From: Variovorax sp. CF313
Lineage (GTDB): Bacteria; Pseudomonadota; Gammaproteobacteria; Burkholderiales; Burkholderiaceae_C
Length of the DNA stretch: 64,000 nucleotides
Direction of reading: 5' to 3'
Assembly: GCF_000282635.1 (NCBI RefSeq)
Contig: NZ_AKIW01000068.1
Location: 62,001 to 126,000, forward strand
In this document: positions 1 through 9,182 of the stretch, one piece after another
Layout of the letters: every line of letters starts with the position of its first letter
Position numbering within the stretch: position 1 is the stretch's first letter
Translations under genes and position numbers: made by a program
The notes under the pieces: generated by a model
The model's input: only the letters and a program-made list of their open reading frames with translations
The model's database searches: none
Told to the model about the DNA's origin: nothing

Positions 1-1599
1 AAGCTGCTGCTGGCCACGTACTTCTCGCCGCTGTCGGACAACCTGCGCCTGGCCTGCCAGCTGCCGGTGGCGGGCCTGCACGTGGACGCCGTGCGTTCGC
101 CGCAGGAACTGACGGGCGTGGCCGACTGGCTGCCGGCGCACAAGGTGCTGTCTGTCGGCGTGGTCGATGGCCGCAACATCTGGCGTACCGACGTCGATGC
201 CGCGCTGGCCAAGCTCAGGCCAGTGGCGGAGAAGCACAAGGGCGAGCTGTGGATCGCGCCTTCGTGTTCGCTGCTGCACGTGCCTTTCAACCTCGAGGCC
301 GAGACGAAGCTCGACACCGAGCTCAAGTCGTGGCTCGCCTTCGCCATCGAGAAGCTCGACGAGCTGCGCGTGCTGCGCGCGGCCATCGACGGCGATGAAG
401 CCTCGGTCGCGACCGAACTGGTGGCCGCCCGCGCGGCAGTGTCGGCACGCCGCGCCAGTCCGCGGGTGCACCGCGCCGACGTGGCCCTGCGCCTGGCGCG
501 CAGCGTGGCCGGCGACGACAGCCGCGTGTCGGTCTTTGCGCTGCGCCAACTGGTGCAGCGCACGCGCTTCGCCTTGCCGGCGCTGCCGACCACCACCATC
601 GGCTCGTTCCCGCAGACGCCGGACATCCGCGCCGCGCGCGCCGCCTTCAAGCGCGGCGAGCTCGACGCCGCCGGCTACCGCGAGAAGATGCGCGCAGAGA
701 TCGCACTCGCCGTGCGCAAGCAGGAGGAACTGGGCATCGACGTGCTGGTGCATGGCGAAGCCGAGCGCAATGACATGGTCGAGTACTTCGGCGAGCAGCT
801 CGACGGCTTCGCCTTCAGCGCCAACGGCTGGGTGCAGTCGTACGGCTCGCGCTGCGTGAAGCCGCCGGTGATCTTCGGCGACGTGGCGCGCCCGGCGGCG
901 ATGACAGTGGAGTGGAGCGCCTATGCGCAGAGCCTGACGAAGCTGCCGATGAAGGGCATGCTGACCGGCCCCGTCACCATCCTGCAGTGGTCTTTCGTGC
1001 GCGACGACCAGCCGCGCGCCACCACCTGCGAGCAGATTGCCTGGGCGATCCGCGACGAGGTGGTCGACCTCGAAGGCGCGGGCATCGGCATCATCCAGAT
1101 CGACGAACCCGCGATTCGCGAAGGACTGCCGCTGCGCCGCGCCGGCCGGCCCGCGTACCTGAAGTCGGCCACGCGCGCCTTCCGCATCAGCGCTTCAGGC
1201 GTGCGCGACGAGACGCAGATCCACACGCACATGTGCTATTCGGAGTTCAACGACATCCTGCCGGAGATCGCGGCAATGGACGCCGACGTGATCACCATCG
1301 AGACCAGCCGGTCCGACATGGAACTCTTGCGAGGTTTCGGCGGCGAGAACGATGCGGGTGGCTTCCGCTACCCGAACGAGATCGGCCCGGGCGTGTATGA
1401 CATCCACTCGCCGCGCGTGCCCTCGGTCGACGAGATCGTGCGCCTGATGCGCAAGGCCGCGGGCGTGGTGCCGCACGAGAACCTCTGGATCAACCCCGAC
1501 TGCGGCCTCAAGACCCGCGGCTGGCCCGAGACCGAGGCGGCGCTGTCGAACATGGTGGCCGCAGCGAAGCTGCTGCGAAAGGAACTGGTTCCCGCTTGA
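1..1599 (+). CDS. metE: Cobalamin-independent methionine synthase, 3' part
   Basis: The frame is open from the first base, so the start lies left of the window; 532 codons of a protein that is usually about 750-780 residues are visible. MetE transfers a methyl group from 5-methyltetrahydrofolate to homocysteine without B12, in the cytoplasm. The catalytic C-terminal barrel begins at the [10 protein letters not shown] motif (around base 590). Expected zinc ligands are present: His and Cys in THMCYSEF (about base 1230), the Glu in TIETSRS, and the Cys in [11 protein letters not shown] near the end. The visible N-terminal portion matches the linker and end of the first barrel ([19 protein letters not shown]). 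Only a short gap separates it from the next gene. The family call is firm. Confidence 0.97.
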   Translation, partial: KLLLATYFSPLSDNLRLACQLPVAGLHVDAVRSPQELTGVADWLPAHKVLSVGVVDGRNIWRTDVDAALAKLRPVAEKHKGELWIAPSCSLLHVPFNLEAETKLDTELKSWLAFAIEKLDELRVLRAAIDGDEASVATELVAARAAVSARRASPRVHRADVALRLARSVAGDDSRVSVFALRQLVQRTRFALPALPTTTIGSFPQTPDIRAARAAFKRGELDAAGYREKMRAEIALAVRKQEELGIDVLVHGEAERNDMVEYFGEQLDGFAFSANGWVQSYGSRCVKPPVIFGDVARPAAMTVEWSAYAQSLTKLPMKGMLTGPVTILQWSFVRDDQPRATTCEQIAWAIRDEVVDLEGAGIGIIQIDEPAIREGLPLRRAGRPAYLKSATRAFRISASGVRDETQIHTHMCYSEFNDILPEIAAMDADVITIETSRSDMELLRGFGGENDAGGFRYPNEIGPGVYDIHSPRVPSVDEIVRLMRKAAGVVPHENLWINPDCGLKTRGWPETEAALSNMVAAAKLLRKELVPA

Positions 1600-1638
1600 G
1601 GTGAGGAGGGGCAATGCGGGCGCGCCAATAATGGTGGC

Positions 1639-2493
1639 ATGCTTTGCCCAGACCGTCTCTTCCCGTTCCGTTTCTCCCTGTTGCTCCTGTTGCTCCTGGC
1701 CCCCGTGATGGGCTGGGCGCAGAACCGCGCGGAAGCGCTGCTGCAGTTCGAAGGCGTGCAGGCGCGCTATGAAGCGTCCTATGCGCCCGGTGCCGTCGCG
1801 CGTGGTGCGAGGGAACTGCTGGAGCCCGATGACCAGGCCATTGCCGACAAGGCACTCAAGGCGCTGGACACCGCCGCCGGCCGTGCGTTCAACACCAGGG
1901 CCTCCGTGGCCGCGATCCAGCAGGAAGTAGCGTTGGCCGGCAACGGCGGTGCCGCTCCCGGCCCGCAGGTGCTGGCCGCCGTGGCGCATCTCGTGAAACT
2001 GCGCACCGACTACGCCGCCATGACCGAGGCCGGCAAGGCCGAGTTCTTCAGCCGCGAGCGCGCCAAGCCCGCCGATGCGGCCCGCACCGAACTGCTCGAA
2101 CGCATGGCCGTGGCAGAGGTGCGCGAGATCGACTTCTCGAGCCAGTTGCTGATGAGCGCGGTGGTCAAGCAGCTCGCGCGCGGCAATGGCGGCCAGCTCA
2201 GCTCGCTGCCGGACCGCACCCTGGACATGGCACTCGACACGCTGTGGTCGCGCGGCGTAACGTCGACGCGCCCACGAAACCTGATGATCGTGGCGCGCGA
2301 ATTCGAGAAGCAGGTGACGCAGGCACAGCTCGCCGCGCTGCCCGATGCGGACGTGGCCGCATTGCTGGCCTGGCGCAACGACCCCCAGGCTGCAGCCGAG
2401 CGCGAGGCCCTGGTGGGCACCTACCGCGCAGAGGTCAAGGGGAGCGGCGCGGTCGCGCTCCGGACGCTGGTGCGCGCCTGGCCGCGCTCCTGA
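1639..2493 (+). CDS. Exported protein of unknown function
   Basis: This 284-residue protein opens with a clear Sec signal peptide: a basic start, then a leucine run ([13 protein letters not shown]) with likely cleavage after WAQ near residue 28. The rest is predicted soluble, alanine-rich and helical, without cysteines or a motif I recognise, so it is probably periplasmic. The ATG at 1639 follows metE by 39 bases. Its last 59 bases overlap the 3' end of the convergent regulator gene, so the C-terminus of one of the two may be mis-set. No function is assigned. Confidence 0.7.
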   Translation: MLCPDRLFPFRFSLLLLLLLAPVMGWAQNRAEALLQFEGVQARYEASYAPGAVARGARELLEPDDQAIADKALKALDTAAGRAFNTRASVAAIQQEVALAGNGGAAPGPQVLAAVAHLVKLRTDYAAMTEAGKAEFFSRERAKPADAARTELLERMAVAEVREIDFSSQLLMSAVVKQLARGNGGQLSSLPDRTLDMALDTLWSRGVTSTRPRNLMIVAREFEKQVTQAQLAALPDADVAALLAWRNDPQAAAEREALVGTYRAEVKGSGAVALRTLVRAWPRS

Positions 2494-3931
2494 TCGCGCC
2501 TGCCGCCGGTGCTGCCGCATAGGGCATGAACCGGCTCTGGTTCTCGTCCACGGCCAGCGGCCGGCCCACGAACGGAAACGCGCGCTGCGGGCAGGTCTCG
2601 CGTTCGCACACCTTGCAGCCCGCGCCGATGGGCGTGGGCACGTCGGGGTCGCGCAGGTCCATACCCTTCGAATAGACCAGCTGCGTGGCATGGCTGATGT
2701 CGCAGCCCAGCCCGATCGAGAAGGTCTTGTTGGGCGAACCGTAGCCGCGGTAGCCGTGCGACACCGTGCGCGCGATCCAGAGGTAGGCGCGCCCGTCGGG
2801 CATGCGCGCGAGCTGCGTGAGTACGCGCCCGGGCTGCGCGAAGGCCTCGTACACGTTCCACAGCGGGCAGGTGCCGCCCGTCTTCGAGAAGTGGAAATGC
2901 GTGGCCGACTGCCGCTTCGAGATGTTGCCCGCGCGGTCGACGCGGATGAGGAAGAAGGGCACGCCACGCGCATCGGGCCGCTGCAGCGAGCTCAGGCGGT
3001 GGCAGATGGTCTCGAAGCCCACGCCGAAGCGGCGCGCCAGCTGGTCGATGTCGTAGCGCAGCAGCTCGGCGGTTTCGAGGAACTCGCTGTAGGGCAGCAG
3101 AAGCGCCGCGGCGAAGTAGTTGGCCAGGCCGATGCGCGCGAGCGAACGGGCCGTGTCGCTGGACAGCGGCGCGGTCGCCACCAGCTCTTCGAGCATGTCG
3201 CCGAGCTCGAAAAACGCAAGCTGCGTGGCGAGCTGGAATGCATGCTGCCCGGGCTCCAGGTGGGGTGAGAGCCGCAGCACGCGCGAGGCCGGGTCGTAGC
3301 GCCGCAGCGCACCTGCTTCGCCATCTTCGGCGGGCACCACCTGCACGCCATGCGCTTCGAGCAGCCGGCGCGCGAGGCGGTCGCCGGGGTTGCCTTCGCG
3401 CAGGCGCCATTGCGCGGCGAAGGCCTCGGCCGCGTCGTCGAGCGGTGCGATGTGGTTCTGGTGCGCGAAGAAGAAGTCGCGCACTTCCTCGAAGGGCATG
3501 GGCCGCGCCTGAGGCAAGCGTGCGAGATCGCCACGGCCGTCACCCAGTTCGCCCGCCAACGCTTCGAGCCGTTCCATCGCATCGCGGTGCCGCTGATGCA
3601 GGGCCACCAGCGCGCGGCCCACGGCCGGCATCTGCGTGGCCACCTCGCGCAGCTCGGCCAGCGCGACCGCGTCGCCGCCCGGGTTGTCGGCCAGCGCCTC
3701 GCGCAGGCTGGCGATGAGCCGCGCTTCCTCGTCTTCCGAGAAGGCCTGGATGTCGACGCCCAGCGTGGCATGCAGGCGCAGCAGCACCGGCACCGTGAGC
3801 GGCCGCTGGTTCTGCTCGATCTGGTTCAGGTAGCTGGGCGACAGGCCCAGCTGCTGTGCGAGCGCGAGCTGGCTCAGGCCGCGCTCCTCGCGCAGGCTTC
3901 GCAGCCGCACGCCCATGAAGGTCTTCTTCAT
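2435..3931 (-). CDS. XRE-family short-chain acyl-CoA responsive regulator (ScfR/RamB/PrpR type)
   Basis: This is a 498-residue transcription regulator. Residues about 6-60 form a Cro/C1 helix-turn-helix (RSLREERGLSQLALAQ, LSPSYLNQIEQNQRPL), the middle resembles the IrrE/M78 peptidase-like fold, and the C-terminal part is a DUF2083 domain ending in a Cys cluster (CKVCERETC, about residues 439-447). Mycobacterial PrpR of this family binds an Fe-S cluster and acyl-CoA through this domain; that role is inferred here. ATG 3931 is chosen over upstream codons because MKKTFMGVRLR is where family members begin. The gene diverges from the methylcitrate operon, so propionyl-CoA-linked control of that operon is likely. 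The C-terminal tail is Ala/Arg-rich and overlaps the convergent exported-protein gene. Confidence 0.9.
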   Translation of the reverse strand: MKKTFMGVRLRSLREERGLSQLALAQQLGLSPSYLNQIEQNQRPLTVPVLLRLHATLGVDIQAFSEDEEARLIASLREALADNPGGDAVALAELREVATQMPAVGRALVALHQRHRDAMERLEALAGELGDGRGDLARLPQARPMPFEEVRDFFFAHQNHIAPLDDAAEAFAAQWRLREGNPGDRLARRLLEAHGVQVVPAEDGEAGALRRYDPASRVLRLSPHLEPGQHAFQLATQLAFFELGDMLEELVATAPLSSDTARSLARIGLANYFAAALLLPYSEFLETAELLRYDIDQLARRFGVGFETICHRLSSLQRPDARGVPFFLIRVDRAGNISKRQSATHFHFSKTGGTCPLWNVYEAFAQPGRVLTQLARMPDGRAYLWIARTVSHGYRGYGSPNKTFSIGLGCDISHATQLVYSKGMDLRDPDVPTPIGAGCKVCERETCPQRAFPFVGRPLAVDENQSRFMPYAAAPAAGAIRSAARRAPASGARPRRSP

Positions 3932-3946
3932 CGTCTGTGTCCGTTG

Positions 3947-4038
3947 TTCGCAAGATTCGCAAATCTGACCGCGTTTCCTTCGCAATCATTCGCCAATTCA
4001 GGTCTTCATTATGGGCACGATCTTGCGTAAATTGCGAA
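3947..4038. promoter_or_regulatory. Repeated TTCGCAA operator-like motifs between regulator and prp operon
   Basis: TTCGCAA occurs exactly at 3947-3953, 3956-3962 and 3979-3985. A near copy (TTCGCCAA) lies at 3989-3996, and the reverse complement TTGCGAA at 4032-4038, next to a near copy TTGCGTAA at 4023-4030. Corynebacterial RamB, of the same regulator family, binds TTTGCAAA-like sites, so these are probable binding sites for the divergent ScfR-type regulator. The last copy ends 2 bases before ATG 4041, which suggests that the upstream ATG at 4011 is not the thioesterase start. Confidence 0.65.
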
Positions 4039-4040
4039 TC

Positions 4041-4445
4041 ATGCAAGGCACTCGCGGCTCGGTCCGTCTCATCGAGGTGGTGTTCCCGGAACACACCAAC
4101 CACTACGGCACGCTGTTTGGCGGCCAGGCGCTGCAGCTGATGTCGAAGGCTGCCTTCCTGGGCGGCCGGAGCTTCGTGCGCGGCGACGTGGTGATGGCGC
4201 GCTGCCGCGAGGTGATGTTCCATGCGCCGGTGCGCCTGGGCAGCACGCTGGTGCTCGAAACGCACGTCTCGCGCGCCGGCCGCAGCTCGCTCACCGTGCG
4301 TGTGCGCGGCTGCGTGCAGGACGTGGCTACCGAGGCGCTTGCATGCGTGCTCGAAGGCGAGTTCGAGATGGTGGCGGTCGACGCCGCCGGACGCCCGAGG
4401 CGCATGGCGCGCCTCGCCGAAGCAATTTCCGAGGAGATCGTATGA
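4041..4445 (+). CDS. Acyl-CoA thioesterase, hotdog fold (YciA-like)
   Basis: Predicted 134-residue single-hotdog thioesterase that hydrolyses acyl-CoA to free acid and CoA. The family signature [20 protein letters not shown] carries the HxNxxGxxFGG pattern, and a typical beta-strand region follows ([20 protein letters not shown]). I chose ATG 4041 because homologues begin just before the [12 protein letters not shown] strand and because operator-like repeats cover the alternative ATG at 4011; neither start has a strong ribosome site. The stop overlaps the prpC start by 4 bases (ATGA), so it is the first gene of the methylcitrate operon. A role in relieving propionyl-CoA or other acyl-CoA build-up is inferred from this position. 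Confidence 0.85.
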   Translation: MQGTRGSVRLIEVVFPEHTNHYGTLFGGQALQLMSKAAFLGGRSFVRGDVVMARCREVMFHAPVRLGSTLVLETHVSRAGRSSLTVRVRGCVQDVATEALACVLEGEFEMVAVDAAGRPRRMARLAEAISEEIV

Positions 4446-5599
4446 CCACAGACACCGCAAGCCCCACCGGCTTCAAGCCAAAGAAATCCGTCGCGCTCTC
4501 GGGCGTGCCCGCGGGCAACACCGCGCTGTGCACCGTGGGGCGCACGGGCAACGACCTGCACTACCGCGGCTACGACATCCTCGACATTGCCGACGTCTGC
4601 GAGTTCGAGGAAATCGCGCACCTGCTGGTGCACGGCAAGCTGCCCAGCAGCGCCGAGCTGCGCGCCTACAAGGGCCGGCTGAAGGCGATGCGCGGCCTGC
4701 CCGCGAGCGTGAAGGAAGCGCTGGAGCGCCTGCCCGCCAGCGCGCATCCGATGGACGTGATGCGTACCGGCGTCTCTGCGCTCGGCTGCGTGCTGCCCGA
4801 GAAAGACGACCACTCGCTGCCCGGCGCGCGCGACATCGCCGACCGGCTGATGGCATCGCTCGGTTCGATGCTGCTGTACTGGTATCACTGGTCGACGCAG
4901 GGGCGGCGCATCGAGGTGGAGACCGACGACGACTCCATCGGTGCGCATTTCCTGCACCTGCTGCACGGCCGCGCACCCTCGGCGAGCTGGGAGCGCGCGA
5001 TGCACACCTCGCTCAACCTCTATGCGGAGCACGAGTTCAACGCCTCGACCTTCACCGCGCGCGTGGTGGCGGGCACGGGCTCCGACGTGTACTCGGCCAT
5101 CACCGGCGCCATCGGCGCGCTGCGCGGGCCCAAACATGGCGGCGCCAACGAGGTCGCCTTCGAGATCCAGAAGCGCTACGACACTCCCGATGAGGCCGAG
5201 GCCGACATCCGTCGCCGCGTCGAGGCGAAGGAAGTGATCATCGGCTTCGGCCACCCGGTCTACACCGTGTCGGACCCGCGCAACGTGGTCATCAAGTGCG
5301 TGGCGAAGCAGCTGTCGGAGGAGGCCGGTTCCACCCGCATGTACGACATTGCCGAGCGGCTCGAAAAGGTGATGTGGGACGCGAAGAAGATGTTCCCCAA
5401 CCTCGACTGGTTCAGCGCCGTGAGTTATCACATGCTGGGCGTGCCGACCGCAATGTTCACGCCGCTGTTCGTCATTGCGCGCACCAGCGGCTGGGCCGCG
5501 CACATCATCGAGCAGCGGCAGGACAACAAGATCATCCGCCCGAGCGCCAACTACACCGGTCCCGAAGACCAGACCTTCGTTCCCATCGCCAACCGCTGA
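4442..5599 (+). CDS. prpC: 2-methylcitrate synthase
   Basis: This 385-residue citrate-synthase family enzyme condenses propionyl-CoA with oxaloacetate to 2-methylcitrate. Citrate synthase active-site motifs are present: the first His in GPKHGGANE, the second in [14 protein letters not shown], and the C-terminal [13 protein letters not shown] segment that includes the substrate-binding region. The short length without an N-terminal extension, and the [21 protein letters not shown] start region, fit PrpC rather than GltA. ATG 4442 has GAGGAG just upstream and overlaps the thioesterase stop. The prpD and prpB neighbours make the methylcitrate role secure. Confidence 0.96.
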   Translation: MTTDTASPTGFKPKKSVALSGVPAGNTALCTVGRTGNDLHYRGYDILDIADVCEFEEIAHLLVHGKLPSSAELRAYKGRLKAMRGLPASVKEALERLPASAHPMDVMRTGVSALGCVLPEKDDHSLPGARDIADRLMASLGSMLLYWYHWSTQGRRIEVETDDDSIGAHFLHLLHGRAPSASWERAMHTSLNLYAEHEFNASTFTARVVAGTGSDVYSAITGAIGALRGPKHGGANEVAFEIQKRYDTPDEAEADIRRRVEAKEVIIGFGHPVYTVSDPRNVVIKCVAKQLSEEAGSTRMYDIAERLEKVMWDAKKMFPNLDWFSAVSYHMLGVPTAMFTPLFVIARTSGWAAHIIEQRQDNKIIRPSANYTGPEDQTFVPIANR

Positions 5600-5613
5600 A
5601 AGCCTCTTTCTCC

Positions 5614-7068
5614 ATGTCCGCACACATCAGCAACATCCGCCCCGAACCCGACCAGGTGCTGGTCGACATCGTCGACTACGTGCTTGCCCACCAGCAGATC
5701 ACGAGCGCGCTGGCGTACGAAACCGCGCGCCACTGCCTGATCGACACGCTCGGCTGCGGCCTCGAGGCGCTCGAGTACCCGGCCTGCACCAAGCTGCTCG
5801 GCCCGATCGTGCCGGGCACGGTGGTGCCGAACGGCGCGAAGGTGCCGGGCACGCCGTACCAGCTCGATCCGGTGCAGGCCGCCTTCAACATCGGCACGAT
5901 GATCCGCTGGCTCGACTTCAACGACACCTGGCTTGCGGCGGAGTGGGGCCACCCGAGCGACAACCTCGGCGGCATCCTCGCCACGGCCGACTGGCTCAGC
6001 CGCAACGCCGTGGCTGCCGGGCGCAAGCCGCTGACCATGCGCGACGTGCTCACCGGCATGATCCAGGCGCACGAGATCCAGGGCTGCCTCGCGCTGGAGA
6101 ACTCGTTCAACAAGGTCGGGCTTGATCACGTGGTGCTGGTCAAGGTGGCATCGACGGCCGTGGTGGCGCGCCTGCTGGGGCTGACGCGCGACGAGATCGT
6201 CAACGCCGTGTCGCTCGCATGGGTCGATGGCCAGAGCCTGCGCACGTACCGCCATGCGCCCAATACCGGCAGCCGCAAGAGCTGGGCGGCGGGCGACGCG
6301 ACCAGCCGCGCGGTGCGCCTCGCGCTGATCGCGAAGACGGGCGAGATGGGCTACCCGGGCGTGCTCAGCGCCAAGACCTGGGGCTTCTACGACGTGCTTT
6401 TCAAGGGGCAACCCTTCAAGTTTCAACGCCCGTACGGCAGCTACGTGATGGAGAACGTGCTCTTCAAGATCAGCTTCCCGGCCGAGTTCCACAGCCAGAC
6501 GGCGGTGGAGGCTGGCATGGCGCTGCATGCGCAGTTGCACAAGATCGGCAAGACCGTGGACGACATCGAGCGGGTGACCATCCGCACGCACGAGGCCTGC
6601 ATCCGCATCATCGACAAGCAGGGCCCGCTGAACAACCCGGCCGACCGCGACCACTGCATCCAGTACATGGTGGCGGTGCCGATGATCTTCGGCCGCCTCA
6701 CTGCCGGCGACTACGAGGACAGCGTGGCAAATGACCCGCGCATCGACGCGCTGCGCGACAGGATCGTGTGCGTGGAAGACCCCCGCTTCACCGCCGACTA
6801 CCACGACCCCGAAAAGCGCAGCATCGCGAACGCGCTGACGGTGGCGTTCAAGGACGGCACGAGCCTTGCCGAAGTGGTGGTCGAGTACCCCATCGGCCAC
6901 AAGCGCCGCCGCAGCGACGGCATTCCGCTGCTCGAAGCCAAGTTCCGCACCAACCTTGCGCGCCGCTTCGCGCAGAAGCAGCAGCAGGCCATCCTCGATG
7001 TGTCGCTCGATGCGAAGAAGCTCGAGGCGATGCCGGTGCACGAGTACGTCGACCTGTACGCGGCCTGA
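5614..7068 (+). CDS. prpD: 2-methylcitrate dehydratase
   Basis: A 484-residue MmgE/PrpD family protein, essentially the length of E. coli PrpD (483). It dehydrates 2-methylcitrate to 2-methylaconitate, and can rehydrate it toward 2-methylisocitrate. Family features are visible: [23 protein letters not shown] near residues 90-112, [13 protein letters not shown] around 220, and [11 protein letters not shown] around 290. The ATG at 5614 lies 14 bases after the prpC stop and 3 bases separate its stop from prpB. No acnD or prpF is present, so this operon uses the PrpD route. Confidence 0.95.
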   Translation: MSAHISNIRPEPDQVLVDIVDYVLAHQQITSALAYETARHCLIDTLGCGLEALEYPACTKLLGPIVPGTVVPNGAKVPGTPYQLDPVQAAFNIGTMIRWLDFNDTWLAAEWGHPSDNLGGILATADWLSRNAVAAGRKPLTMRDVLTGMIQAHEIQGCLALENSFNKVGLDHVVLVKVASTAVVARLLGLTRDEIVNAVSLAWVDGQSLRTYRHAPNTGSRKSWAAGDATSRAVRLALIAKTGEMGYPGVLSAKTWGFYDVLFKGQPFKFQRPYGSYVMENVLFKISFPAEFHSQTAVEAGMALHAQLHKIGKTVDDIERVTIRTHEACIRIIDKQGPLNNPADRDHCIQYMVAVPMIFGRLTAGDYEDSVANDPRIDALRDRIVCVEDPRFTADYHDPEKRSIANALTVAFKDGTSLAEVVVEYPIGHKRRRSDGIPLLEAKFRTNLARRFAQKQQQAILDVSLDAKKLEAMPVHEYVDLYAA

Positions 7069-7071
7069 ACC

Positions 7072-7950
7072 ATGCGGGCGAACAATGAATCCCCGAAGAA
7101 GGTATTGCGCCGCCTGGCCGAGGCGCGCCGCGGCGTGCTGGTGCCGGGTGCGTTCAATGCGATGTCGGCCCGCGTGATCGAAGACCTCGGCTTCGAGGCG
7201 ATCTACGTCACCGGCGCGGGCGTCACCAACATGCACCTCGGCCTGCCCGACCAGGCCTTCATGGGCCTGCACGAGATCGCCGAGCACACGGCGCGCATCC
7301 GCGACGCGGTGAGCCTGCCGCTGCTGGTCGATGCCGACACCGGCTTCGGCAATGCGCTCAACGTGCGGCACACGGTGCGTGTGCTCGAGCGGGCAGGGGC
7401 CGACTGCATCCAGCTCGAAGACCAGGTGAGCCCCAAGCGCTGCGGCCATTTCGCGGGCAAGGCTGTGATCGAGACAGGCGAGATGCTCGGCAAGATCAAG
7501 GCCGCGGTCGATGCGCGGCAGGACGGCGATCTGCTCGTCATGGCCCGCACCGATGCGGCGGCAGTGCATGGCTTCGAGGCCGCCATCGAGCGCGCGCAGA
7601 AGTTCGGCGAAGCCGGCGCCGACATCCTCTTCGTCGAGGCCGTGACGCTGGCCGAAGAAGTGCGCACCATGCCGCAGCGCCTCGGCAAGCCGCAGCTCAT
7701 GAACATGGTGATCGGCGGCAGGACGCCGACCTTCGGCGCGCAGGAACTGGGCGCGCTGGGCTATGGCTTCGTGCTCTACGCCAATGCCGCGTTGCAGGGC
7801 GCGGTGGCTGGCATGCAACGTGCGTTGACCGTTCTGCGCGATACCCGGCGGCTGGATGAAGACCCGGCACTGGTAGCACCTTTTGCTGAAAGGCAGCGCC
7901 TGGTCGGCAAGCCATTGCTTGATGAGCTAGAGAAAAAGTACGCGAATTAG
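7072..7950 (+). CDS. prpB: 2-methylisocitrate lyase
   Basis: This 292-residue isocitrate-lyase/PEP-mutase superfamily enzyme cleaves 2-methylisocitrate to pyruvate and succinate, the last step of the methylcitrate cycle. Metal- and substrate-binding motifs are seen: LLVDADTGFGNALNV (DxDTGFG) near residue 84 and the catalytic loop KRCGHFAGK with its Cys near residue 123, plus ARTDAAAVHG and FVEAVT further on. The length matches E. coli PrpB. It is the last clear gene of the operon; no strong hairpin terminator is evident in the 165 bases that follow. Confidence 0.96.
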   Translation: MRANNESPKKVLRRLAEARRGVLVPGAFNAMSARVIEDLGFEAIYVTGAGVTNMHLGLPDQAFMGLHEIAEHTARIRDAVSLPLLVDADTGFGNALNVRHTVRVLERAGADCIQLEDQVSPKRCGHFAGKAVIETGEMLGKIKAAVDARQDGDLLVMARTDAAAVHGFEAAIERAQKFGEAGADILFVEAVTLAEEVRTMPQRLGKPQLMNMVIGGRTPTFGAQELGALGYGFVLYANAALQGAVAGMQRALTVLRDTRRLDEDPALVAPFAERQRLVGKPLLDELEKKYAN

Positions 7951-8045
7951 CCGCGTTTTTGACGGCGGAGAGGGCGGTTGAGTTAGCTTCGTCAGAAAGT
8001 TCCTCGTCATTGTTTCGATTTCATGAACACTGCGATTCGGTTGTA

Positions 8046-8060
8046 TAGGGGTTTGCCCTA
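8046..8060. promoter_or_regulatory. Hyphenated inverted repeat TAGGG-N5-CCCTA
   Basis: A 15-base sequence TAGGGGTTTGCCCTA with perfect 5-base arms lies 54 bases before the start codon of the small secreted protein. It is the right size for a dimeric-regulator operator in a promoter. The binding protein is unknown; only the symmetry and position are seen. Confidence 0.35.
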
Positions 8061-8114
8061 GTAATCGTGATGCACACTTGAGGCACCCAAAGGCCCAATG
8101 AATAAGGAATTGAA

Positions 8115-8468
8115 ATGAAGACCTCGAACATCCTCGCCGCCGCCGCCCTGTCCCTGCTCGCCGCCGCTGGCGCTCACGCAGAAAGCTACGAAGGCGTGCA
8201 GCCCCTGACTTCCGGCTACAGCCGCGCCGACGTGGCGCCCCAGGCAGTTGCCGCCGCCCGCGCCGGCAATGCATATGGCGACAACGACGGCGCTGCTTCG
8301 ACCGCAACGCCCGCGCTGACCGCTTCGGCCGACCGCGCCGCCGTCCGCAATGAAGCTGTTGCCGCTGCACACGCACCGGGCCAGAACCTGCGCCCCGAAA
8401 CCTTCGCCGGCAGCGTGATCCCCGCGCAAGCGAAGGGCCTGGCCTTAACGCGCCAAGCCGGCCTGTAA
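8115..8468 (+). CDS. Small secreted alanine-rich protein of unknown function
   Basis: A 117-residue protein with a textbook Sec signal peptide (MKTSNILAAAALSLLAAAGAHAES), cleaved probably after AHA at residue 22. The mature part is about 95 residues, Ala-rich, cysteine-free and contains SGYSRADV, which resembles the small exported DUF4148-type proteins common in Burkholderiales; that resemblance is from memory and tentative. The ATG is preceded by AAGGAATTGAA. A strong terminator follows, so it is probably a single-gene transcript. Confidence 0.7.
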   Translation: MKTSNILAAAALSLLAAAGAHAESYEGVQPLTSGYSRADVAPQAVAAARAGNAYGDNDGAASTATPALTASADRAAVRNEAVAAAHAPGQNLRPETFAGSVIPAQAKGLALTRQAGL

Positions 8469-8507
8469 ATTGTCGCGGCGCAAGCCGCTTCACTTAGCAG
8501 CCAGACA

Positions 8508-8543
8508 AAACCGGACCATGCGAAAGCGTGGCCCGGTTTTTTT
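8508..8543 (+). terminator. Rho-independent terminator
   Basis: AAACCGGACCATG pairs with CGTGGCCCGGTTT around a short CGAAAG loop, with two non-canonical or wobble positions, and a run of seven T follows. It sits 39 bases after the small secreted protein gene. The A-run on the left arm means it could also help end the convergent tag transcript. Confidence 0.8.
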
Positions 8544-8549
8544 ATTGCG

Positions 8550-9122
8550 TCATTTCAGCTTGGCCGCGTGCCGGTGGCAGTCGTGCGCATGGTCGTCGAC
8601 GATGCCCGTGGCCTGCATCCACGCGTAGACGATGACGGGGCCGACGAATTTGAAGCCGCGCTTCTTGAGCGCAGCCGAAATGTCTTCCGACAGCGGCGTC
8701 TTCACCGGCACGCTGCCCGTGCGGTTGACGATGGGCTTGCCACCAGCCATGCCCCAGATGAATTCCGAGAAGTCTTCGCCCGCCGCCTGCATCGCAAGGT
8801 AGGCGCGCGCATTGCCGATGGTGGCTTCGATCTTCGAGCGCGAGCGCACGATGCCGGCGTCCTGCATGAGCCGTTCGACATCGGCCTCGGTGAATTTGAT
8901 GATCTTCTCCGGCACGAAGCCCTTGAAGGCCTTGCGGAACGCATCGCGCTTGCGCAGGATGGTGAGCCACGAGAGACCGGCCTGGAAGCCGTCGAGCATC
9001 AGCTTTTCCCACAGCGCACGGCTGTCGCGCTCGGGAACGCCCCATTCGGCGTCGTGGTAGGCGGCCAGCAGCGGGTTGGTCTGGGCCCATGCGCAGCGGA
9101 TCTTGGCGTTGCTGTTGTTCAT
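8550..9122 (-). CDS. tag: DNA-3-methyladenine glycosylase I
   Basis: This 190-residue base-excision repair enzyme removes 3-methyladenine from alkylated DNA. It has the Tag family pattern: RCAWAQTNPLLAAYHDAEWG at the N-terminus (Cys and His zinc ligands), the SWLTILRKRDAFRKAF helix, and a C-terminal DDHAHDCHRH segment that supplies the other zinc-ligand His and Cys. ATG 9122 (MNNSNAKIRC) is preferred over the longer open frame because it places the zinc Cys near the N-terminus as in E. coli Tag. The gene is divergent from the M20 peptidase. Confidence 0.93.
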   Translation of the reverse strand: MNNSNAKIRCAWAQTNPLLAAYHDAEWGVPERDSRALWEKLMLDGFQAGLSWLTILRKRDAFRKAFKGFVPEKIIKFTEADVERLMQDAGIVRSRSKIEATIGNARAYLAMQAAGEDFSEFIWGMAGGKPIVNRTGSVPVKTPLSEDISAALKKRGFKFVGPVIVYAWMQATGIVDDHAHDCHRHAAKLK

Positions 9123-9182
9123 CGTTCGGTATTTCGCTCGGCTATCGTCGGGAATGTTTTTCAGAATGAGGAGGTCACCCTG

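Noticed and set aside
4011-4040. ATG 4011 as thioesterase start
   Set aside because: It would put regulator-binding repeats inside the coding region and adds residues before the usual family start; kept only as an alternative.
5551-7818. A 755-codon minus-strand open frame opposite prpD and prpB
   Set aside because: Composition is that of a shadow of the opposite coding strand; the prp genes on the plus strand are certain.
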